From Bradyrhizobium amphicarpaeae (GTDB taxonomy: Bacteria; Pseudomonadota; Alphaproteobacteria; Rhizobiales; Xanthobacteraceae): a stretch of 64,000 bases of DNA. The stretch spans positions 1,766,001 to 1,830,000 of the forward strand of contig NZ_CP029426.2 in the NCBI RefSeq assembly GCF_002266435.3, in the 5' to 3' direction. The position numbers and the translations under genes were made by a program. Shown here in pieces: positions 58,756 through 64,000 of the stretch. The notes beneath the pieces are model-generated. The model was not told the origin of the DNA, did no database searches, and saw only the letters and a list, made by a program, of their open reading frames with translations. The stretch's first letter is position 1; the number at the start of each line of letters is the position of its first letter.

Positions 58756-59214
58756 TCAGGCTTGCGGGTTCCGGACCTGCCGCAGCGCCTCGCCGGCGGC
58801 CATGGCCGCGGTCATGGCGACATTGAGCGACCGCAGCCCCGCCTTGATCGGGATCACCAGCCGCGCATCGGCGGCCTCGACCACCGCGTCGGTGACGCCG
58901 GCGCTCTCGCGCCCGAATAGCAGGATGTCCGACGTCTGGTAACGGAAATCGCGGTAGTCGGTGGCAGCTTTGGTCGTGAACAGCAGCAGGCGGTAGCCAT
59001 GCGCCGCGCGCCAATCCTCGAATTTCGACCAGGAGTCATGGCGGGTCAGGCTGACATGGTCGAGGTAGTCCATTCCCGCCCGGCGGAACAGGCGGTCGGA
59101 GACGGGGAAGCCCGCCGGTTCTATGATGTGGGCGGCGATGCCCAGGCAGGCGCAAAGCCTGAGAATCGTGCCGGTGTTCTGGGCGATGTCGGGTTGGAAA
59201 AGCGCGATCTGCAT
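58756..59214 (-). CDS. trmL: tRNA (cytidine(34)-2'-O)-methyltransferase
   Basis: 152 aa from ATG 59214 (QIALFQPDIAQNTGTILRLC); the frame is open 29 codons upstream but the family begins here. SpoU/TrmH-type knotted methyltransferase. Motif I is QPDIAQNTGTILRL, motif II is LLFGRESAGV and motif III is VIPIKAGLRSLNVAMTAAMA. It methylates the wobble nucleotide of certain tRNALeu species. 18 bases upstream of queE on the same strand, so two tRNA-modification genes are together. Confidence 0.92.
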   Translation of the reverse strand: MQIALFQPDIAQNTGTILRLCACLGIAAHIIEPAGFPVSDRLFRRAGMDYLDHVSLTRHDSWSKFEDWRAAHGYRLLLFTTKAATDYRDFRYQTSDILLFGRESAGVTDAVVEAADARLVIPIKAGLRSLNVAMTAAMAAGEALRQVRNPQA

Positions 59215-59502
59215 GGGCTGTTCGAGGGTTGTAGCGAGTGCGATGCGGGGCCGGAAATGTCTCAATAAAACATCGCCGGCCGCGGAATTCGTGCATGGCA
59301 CGCTCCCGCGCCGATAGCGGGCTTGCGCTCGCCCGGCAAGGGTGCCAATAGAACGATTCTGGACTGCTGTTTCACCCGTTTAGAGGTGAATGAGCGAAGT
59401 TCTGCCGCCGCGGGGGGCCGCGGGCGCCGGCAGACTGTTCCGGGGACCTTGGGGGCTCCTGGAGCGGTTCCACCGGCTGCACAAGAAGAAAGGGTTGGAA
59501 TC

Positions 59503-60033
59503 GTGACGACAGCGTCTTCGGCGGACCATCCGACACGCCGTGATTTCTTATTCGTTGCAACCGGGGCAGCTGCAGCAGTAGGGGGCGCAGCTGCGCTCTG
59601 GCCCTTCATCTCTCAAATGAATCCGGACGCTTCGACCATCGCCGCCGGTGCGCCGATCGAGGTCGATCTGACCCCGGTCGCCGAGGGGCAGGATATCAAG
59701 GTGTTCTGGCGCGGCAAGCCGATCTACATCAGCCACCGCACCAAGAAGCAGATCGACGAGGCGCGCGCCGTCAACGTGGCGAGCCTGCCTGATCCGCAGT
59801 CCGACGAGGCCCGGGTCAAGTCCGGCCACGAGCAATGGCTGGTCGTGATCGGCATCTGCACCCATCTCGGCTGCATCCCGATCGCCCATGAAGGCAATTA
59901 CGACGGGTTCTTCTGCCCCTGCCATGGTTCGCAGTACGATTCGTCCGGCCGCATCCGCCAGGGGCCCGCGCCCGCGAACCTGCCGGTGCCGCCGTACACT
60001 TTCGTTTCCGACACCAAAATCCAGATCGGCTGA
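59503..60033 (+). CDS. petA: Rieske iron-sulfur protein of cytochrome bc1
   Basis: 176 aa from GTG 59503 (AAAGGGTTGG upstream); the frame is open to 59323 but the family begins with the twin-arginine-type start [16 protein letters not shown]. One membrane anchor (about 18-36), then the soluble domain with cluster ligands Cys119/His121 in CTHLGC and Cys138/His141 in CPCHGS, plus the disulfide Cys124 and Cys140. It accepts electrons from quinol and reduces cytochrome c1. Also called fbcF in Bradyrhizobium. 62 bases upstream of fbcH. Confidence 0.95.
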   Translation: MTTASSADHPTRRDFLFVATGAAAAVGGAAALWPFISQMNPDASTIAAGAPIEVDLTPVAEGQDIKVFWRGKPIYISHRTKKQIDEARAVNVASLPDPQSDEARVKSGHEQWLVVIGICTHLGCIPIAHEGNYDGFFCPCHGSQYDSSGRIRQGPAPANLPVPPYTFVSDTKIQIG

Positions 60034-60095
60034 GCCTCGGACCCGCGTCCGAAGCTTCGCGCCGTCTCGTCGTTTTATTTCCTCAGGATCGCATC

Positions 60096-62159
60096 ATGAG
60101 CGGACCATCCGACTTCCAGCCGAGTAACCCGGCCCTGCAATGGCTCGAGCGGCGCCTGCCGATCCTCGGCCTCATGCATTCTTCCTTCGTCGTCTATCCC
60201 ACCCCGCGTAACCTGAACTATTGGTGGACCTTCGGCGCCATCCTCTCCTTCATGCTGGGGATGCAGATCCTGACCGGCGTGATCCTGGCGATGCACTATA
60301 CGCCGCATGCCGATCTCGCCTTCAAGTCGGTCGAACTGCTTGTCCGCGACGTCAATTACGGCTGGCTGCTCCGAAACATGCACGCCTGCGGCGCGTCGAT
60401 GTTCTTCTTCGCGGTCTACATCCACATGCTGCGCGGTCTGTACTACGGTTCCTACAAGGAGCCGCGCGAAGTGCTGTGGATCCTCGGCGTCATCATCTAC
60501 CTGCTGATGATGGCGACCGGCTTCATGGGCTACGTGCTGCCGTGGGGCCAGATGAGCTTCTGGGGCGCCACCGTCATCACCAATCTGTTCTCCGCCATTC
60601 CCTATGTCGGCGAGAGCATCGTGACGCTGTTGTGGGGCGGCTATTCGGTCGGCAACCCGACGCTGAACCGCTTCTTCTCGCTGCATTACCTGCTGCCGTT
60701 CCTGATCGCGGGTGTCGTCGTCCTCCACGTCTGGGCGCTCCACGTCGCCGGCCAGAACAATCCTGACGGCGTCGAGCCGAAGACGGAAAAGGACACGGTG
60801 CCTTTCACGCCGCATGCGACCATCAAGGACGGCTTCGGCGTCGCCTGCTTCCTGCTGCTCTACGCCTGGTTCATCTTCTACATGCCGAACTATCTCGGCG
60901 ACGCCGACAACTACATTCCGGCGAACCCGGGCGTGACCCCACCGCACATCGTGCCGGAATGGTATTACCTGCCGTTCTACGCGATCCTGCGCTCGATCCC
61001 GAACAAGCTCGCCGGCGTCATCGGGATGTTCTCGGCGATCATCATCCTGTGCTTTCTGCCCTGGCTGGACGCCGCGAAGACGAGGTCGTCGAAGTACCGT
61101 CCGCTGGCCAAGCAGTTCTTCTGGATCTTCGTCGCGGTCTGCATCCTGCTCGGCTATCTCGGCGCGCAGCCGCCGGAAGGCATCTATGTGATCGCCGGCC
61201 GGGTTCTGACGGTCTGCTACTTCGCCTACTTCCTGATCGTGCTGCCGCTGCTCGCACGTATCGAGAGGCCGCGGCCGGTGCCGAACTCGATCTCGGAGGC
61301 GATCCTGGCCAAGGGCGGCAAGGCTGTTGCTTCTGTCGCGGTCATGCTCGTCGCCGCCGGCGCGCTGTTCCTCGGCAGCATGCAGGATGCCCGCGCCTCC
61401 GAAGGCAGCGACAAGCCGCCGGGCAACAAATGGTCGTTCTCGGGCCCGTTCGGTAAATACGACCGCGGCGCGCTGCAGCGCGGCCTGAAGGTCTACAAGG
61501 AAGTCTGTTCCAGCTGCCACGGCCTGTCCTATATCGCCTTCCGCAACCTCGCCGAGGCCGGCGGACCCGGCTATTCCGTGGCGCAGGCGGCGGCGTTCGC
61601 GTCCGAGTACAAGGTCAAGGACGGCCCGAATGACGCGGGTGACATGTTCGAGCGCCCCGGCCGTCCGGCCGACTATTTCCCCTCGCCGTTCCCGAACGAG
61701 CAGGCCGCGCGTGCGGCGAACGGTGGCGCGGCGCCCCCCGATCTGTCGCTGATCACCAAGGCGCGCTCCTACGGCCGCGGCTTTCCGATGTTCATCGTCG
61801 ACTTCTTCACCCAGTACCAGGAGCAGGGTCCGGACTACGTCGACGCGATTTTGCAGGGCTTCGAGGACAAGGTGCCGGAGGGCGTCACCATTCCAGAAGG
61901 CTCGTACTACAACAAATACTTCCCGGGCCACGCGATCAAGATGCCGAAGCCGCTCAGCGACGGCCAGGTGACCTATGACGACGGCTCCCCGGCCACGGTC
62001 GCGCAGTACGCCAAGGACGTCACGACCTTCCTGATGTGGACCGCCGAGCCGCACATGGAAGCGCGCAAGCGCCTCGGTTTCCAGGTGTTCATCTTCCTGA
62101 TCCTGTTCGCTGGCCTGATGTACTTCACCAAGAAGAAGGTCTGGGCCAGCTCGCACTGA
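60096..62159 (+). CDS. fbcH: Cytochrome b / cytochrome c1 fusion precursor of the bc1 complex
   Basis: 687 aa. Residues ~1-405 are cytochrome b, with heme-ligand segments [20 protein letters not shown] and [20 protein letters not shown] and the [16 protein letters not shown]o-site loop. An internal signal sequence follows ([20 protein letters not shown]), with cleavage expected after about Ala434 (DARA-SEGS). Cytochrome c1 then has its heme site Cys471-x-x-Cys474-His475 ([10 protein letters not shown]) and a C-terminal membrane helix [16 protein letters not shown]. Known: Bradyrhizobium makes cytochromes b and c1 from one such precursor that is cut after translocation. Strong terminator follows. 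Confidence 0.96.
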   Translation: MSGPSDFQPSNPALQWLERRLPILGLMHSSFVVYPTPRNLNYWWTFGAILSFMLGMQILTGVILAMHYTPHADLAFKSVELLVRDVNYGWLLRNMHACGASMFFFAVYIHMLRGLYYGSYKEPREVLWILGVIIYLLMMATGFMGYVLPWGQMSFWGATVITNLFSAIPYVGESIVTLLWGGYSVGNPTLNRFFSLHYLLPFLIAGVVVLHVWALHVAGQNNPDGVEPKTEKDTVPFTPHATIKDGFGVACFLLLYAWFIFYMPNYLGDADNYIPANPGVTPPHIVPEWYYLPFYAILRSIPNKLAGVIGMFSAIIILCFLPWLDAAKTRSSKYRPLAKQFFWIFVAVCILLGYLGAQPPEGIYVIAGRVLTVCYFAYFLIVLPLLARIERPRPVPNSISEAILAKGGKAVASVAVMLVAAGALFLGSMQDARASEGSDKPPGNKWSFSGPFGKYDRGALQRGLKVYKEVCSSCHGLSYIAFRNLAEAGGPGYSVAQAAAFASEYKVKDGPNDAGDMFERPGRPADYFPSPFPNEQAARAANGGAAPPDLSLITKARSYGRGFPMFIVDFFTQYQEQGPDYVDAILQGFEDKVPEGVTIPEGSYYNKYFPGHAIKMPKPLSDGQVTYDDGSPATVAQYAKDVTTFLMWTAEPHMEARKRLGFQVFIFLILFAGLMYFTKKKVWASSH

Positions 62160-62180
62160 GCGAACGGCGAGACGAAATGA

Positions 62181-62206
62181 AAGAGCCCCCGCGAGGGGGC
62201 TTTTTT
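62181..62206 (+). terminator. Rho-independent terminator after fbcH
   Basis: AAGAGCCCCC-GCGA-GGGGGCTTTTTT: stem AGCCCCC/GGGGGCT with a GCGA tetraloop and a run of six T. Ends the petA-fbcH operon. Confidence 0.95.
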
Positions 62207-62255
62207 GTTGGGTCGACTCTCCCGGCATCCATCATCCACCGGCTCCGTGGCGAAA

Positions 62256-62294
62256 TGGATTCCGGGCTCGCGCTATCGCGCGCCCCGGAATGAC
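62256..62294. repeat. Short palindromic repeat, family B
   Basis: ATGGATTCCGGGCTCGCGC / GCGCGCCCCGGAATGAC with a TATC centre. Compact single-hairpin member, as at 32027-32065. Confidence 0.8.
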
Positions 62295-62372
62295 GACAGT
62301 GTGGATTGCTTCACGCGCCCGCACCGGCCAAAATAGCAACAACCGCTCCCCAGAAACTCATCGGAGGACACC

Positions 62373-63047
62373 ATGGGAACCGCCATCACCTTCAAGCGTC
62401 CGGACGGCAAGGACGCCTCGGGCTATCTCGCCAATGCCGCGCGCGGCAACGCGCCGGGCGTGGTCGTGATCCAGGAATGGTGGGGCCTGTCCGACCAGAT
62501 CAAGGGCCTGTGCGACCGCTTCGCGCTGGCCGGTTTCGACGCGCTGGCGCCCGATCTCTACAAGGGCAAGGTGGTGCCGTATCACGACACGGACAGCGCC
62601 AACAAGGAGATGAACTCGCTCGACTTCATGGACGCCACCACGCAGACCGTGCGCGGCGCCGCGCAATATCTGTCGCGGAACGGTGCCAAGGTCGGGCTGA
62701 CCGGCTTCTGTCTCGGCGGCGCCGTCACCATCATCGGCTCGGTGCATGTGCCTGAGCTTGCGGCCGGCGTCGTGTTCTACGGCATCCCGCCGGAGCAGGC
62801 GGCCAAGCCCGCCGACGTCAAGATCCCGCTCCAGGCCCATTTCGCGAACAAGGACGATTGGTGCACGCCGGAGCTGGTCAACGGCTTCGAAAAGGCCATG
62901 AAGGCCGCCGGCAAGTCGCTGGAGTTGTTCCGCTATGACGCCGAGCACGCCTTCGTCAACGAACAGCGCCAGGCCGTGCACGACCGCGAAGCCGCCGAAC
63001 TCGCCTGGGGCCGGGCGACGGAGTTTTTTCACAAGCATCTGGGGTAG
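62373..63047 (+). CDS. Dienelactone hydrolase family protein
   Basis: 224 aa, with CGGAGG eight bases before the ATG. Alpha/beta hydrolase with the dienelactone-hydrolase triad: nucleophile Cys113 in LTGFCLGGAVT, Asp161 or 162 in FANKDDWCTP and His192 in YDAEHAFVNE; Glu35 in VIQEWWGL completes the typical set. It hydrolyses dienelactone-like esters in aromatic degradation or other esters. No aromatic pathway genes are nearby, so the natural substrate is open. Confidence 0.92.
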   Translation: MGTAITFKRPDGKDASGYLANAARGNAPGVVVIQEWWGLSDQIKGLCDRFALAGFDALAPDLYKGKVVPYHDTDSANKEMNSLDFMDATTQTVRGAAQYLSRNGAKVGLTGFCLGGAVTIIGSVHVPELAAGVVFYGIPPEQAAKPADVKIPLQAHFANKDDWCTPELVNGFEKAMKAAGKSLELFRYDAEHAFVNEQRQAVHDREAAELAWGRATEFFHKHLG

Positions 63048-63076
63048 TGTGTCGCCCTGAGCCGCCGGAGGCATCG

Positions 63077-64000
63077 GTGATCGTCAACGGCCGTTTGAGC
63101 ACAGTCGTCGTCGCTCGCGACGCGTTGCATGCGGCGCGGGACGCCGAAGAAGCAGGCAGTCTGGTCGAGGCCGTTCTCTGCTATGTCGAGCAGATGCAAT
63201 ACGTCGGCTCCTTCTCGCGGCAAGAACTGCCCGAGGTAGCGATGCAACTCTATCATGCGTCCTACTATTACGCCCAGGTCCTCAACGGCGGACATAGTCA
63301 GTTCATTGTCAACTCCGATCGGTTGCTTCAAATCACTTGCATTGACGCGCTCGCCGGACTGAAGGCGATGGGAGACGTCGATAGAAGCCAAATCCTGCAA
63401 GAGATGATGGTTTGGATGGACGAGCATCCCGACGAGGCCGCCCGGCAAGATGGCGCCTTAACCAGCGCGGACGCGCTCGACGAACTCGATGACCGCTTTT
63501 ATGAGCTAGACGCGTTTCGTCCAATGTATCCGCTGGGGGCGCGATGGATCGCGAGCTGGCCTGAACTGAAGCCGGTGGCAGACAACCAATATGCCGCCGA
63601 AATCGACAGACTCGCGCAGCTTCACCCCAACTTTCCTCGGCGGCGGCTTTGGCGGAGTGTCGAGCAGTTCAGGTATCAAATTGTCAACGACCTGCAGCTT
63701 GCCGTGGCTGTCTCATGTGGAGCGGTGAGGCCTGATCCTGAATTTAAGGTGGCTATTCTGGCAAGACACAACACGGAGGTGGGGCGTGAGCCATGTCGGG
63801 CGTTTGGAGTGAAGACCGACAAGGGCGCTCGACTTTGCGCCTTGCTGAAATCGGAGGCCAGGCTGTATGAGGCCGCGAGCGATTTTTCCCCCGGCGCGTT
63901 ACTTTCGAGTGTCTCCGCCGATACAATCAGGAGCGTCGAAATCTTGGCTAAACAGCATCTGGCTGCTGAAGCGATCGACTTGATGCTGCGCAATTTGGGC
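63077..64000 (+). CDS. DUF4375-like protein (partial, runs off the right edge)
   Basis: GTG start with GGAGG about six bases before; 308 codons are open to the window edge with no stop. Residues ~15-150 match the DUF4375 (DMP19-like) pattern: YVGSFSRQELPEVAMQLYHA, then ASYYYAQVLNGGHSQFIVNS, the N-G-G-x-x-Q-F-x-x-N hallmark (about 83-93). The rest (from ~190) is less regular, with SVEQFRYQIVNDLQLAVAVS and QHLAAEAIDLMLRNLG near the edge. DUF4375 proteins are of unknown function and are common as immunity-like proteins. AT content rises compared with upstream. Confidence 0.65.
   Translation, partial: MIVNGRLSTVVVARDALHAARDAEEAGSLVEAVLCYVEQMQYVGSFSRQELPEVAMQLYHASYYYAQVLNGGHSQFIVNSDRLLQITCIDALAGLKAMGDVDRSQILQEMMVWMDEHPDEAARQDGALTSADALDELDDRFYELDAFRPMYPLGARWIASWPELKPVADNQYAAEIDRLAQLHPNFPRRRLWRSVEQFRYQIVNDLQLAVAVSCGAVRPDPEFKVAILARHNTEVGREPCRAFGVKTDKGARLCALLKSEARLYEAASDFSPGALLSSVSADTIRSVEILAKQHLAAEAIDLMLRNLG

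Noticed and set aside
60075..62228. 717-aa open frame antisense to fbcH
   Set aside because: Mirror of a highly conserved gene in high-GC DNA; Arg/Asp/His-rich product without any domain and no ribosome site.

Overview
The window is high-GC alphaproteobacterial chromosome. It almost certainly comes from Bradyrhizobium or a very close relative. The clearest evidence is the cytochrome bc1 locus at the right end: a 176-aa Rieske protein is followed by a single 687-aa gene that fuses cytochrome b to cytochrome c1, the FbcF-FbcH arrangement known from Bradyrhizobium. Several families of short intergenic palindromes, a glpD-glpSTPQUV-type glycerol operon and many alphaproteobacterial DUF proteins (DUF4170, DUF1285, DUF2158, DUF6111-like) agree. 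No tRNA, rRNA or CRISPR array was seen.

Layout. 1-2 kb: 3' end of an RND efflux pump, its probable TetR regulator and a flavin reductase. 2.3-8 kb: a beta-oxidation operon (acyl-CoA dehydrogenase, thiolase, FadJ-type multifunctional protein). It is followed by a CarF/TMEM189-like lipid desaturase and an acyl-CoA thioesterase. 10.4-20.8 kb: glycerol region (HAD phosphatase, GlpR, a Phd/VapC toxin-antitoxin pair wedged in, then glpD and the glycerol ABC importer genes). 21-27.5 kb: old yellow enzyme, DUF1993, lytic transglycosylase, HtpX, TPR protein, Lys-rich protein and a secreted metallopeptidase. 27.7-31.3 kb: RamB-like regulator divergent from isocitrate lyase (glyoxylate shunt), then DUF4170. 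31.4-36.4 kb: metallophosphoesterase, Nudix, a membrane glycosyltransferase pair and a GNAT. 36.5-39.6 kb: TonB receptor plus DUF2946-like protein with a Zur-like operator. 39.6-46.5 kb: MoxR / DUF58 / BatA-DUF4159 operon. 46.8-50.4 kb: DUF1285, Nudix, DUF6111-like, CCA-adding enzyme and a TauE/SafE permease.

50.4-54.4 kb is a visibly AT-richer island. It carries an ABC ATPase, a polytopic membrane protein and a convergent trypsin-like protease. The ATPase and the protease start with similar small helical domains that resemble effector-associated domains (EAD11-like) of bacterial conflict systems. The island sits exactly after the TauE/SafE stop codon and is followed by a diverged second copy of that gene's last ~70 bases. 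This is the best candidate in the window for an undescribed system.

54.4-64 kb returns to ordinary chromosome: a Pro-rich membrane-anchored protein, a diheme c-type cytochrome, YodC-like DUF2158, a HAD hydrolase overlapping hemF, queE, trmL, the fbcFH bc1 genes, a dienelactone hydrolase, and a DUF4375-like gene that runs off the right edge.
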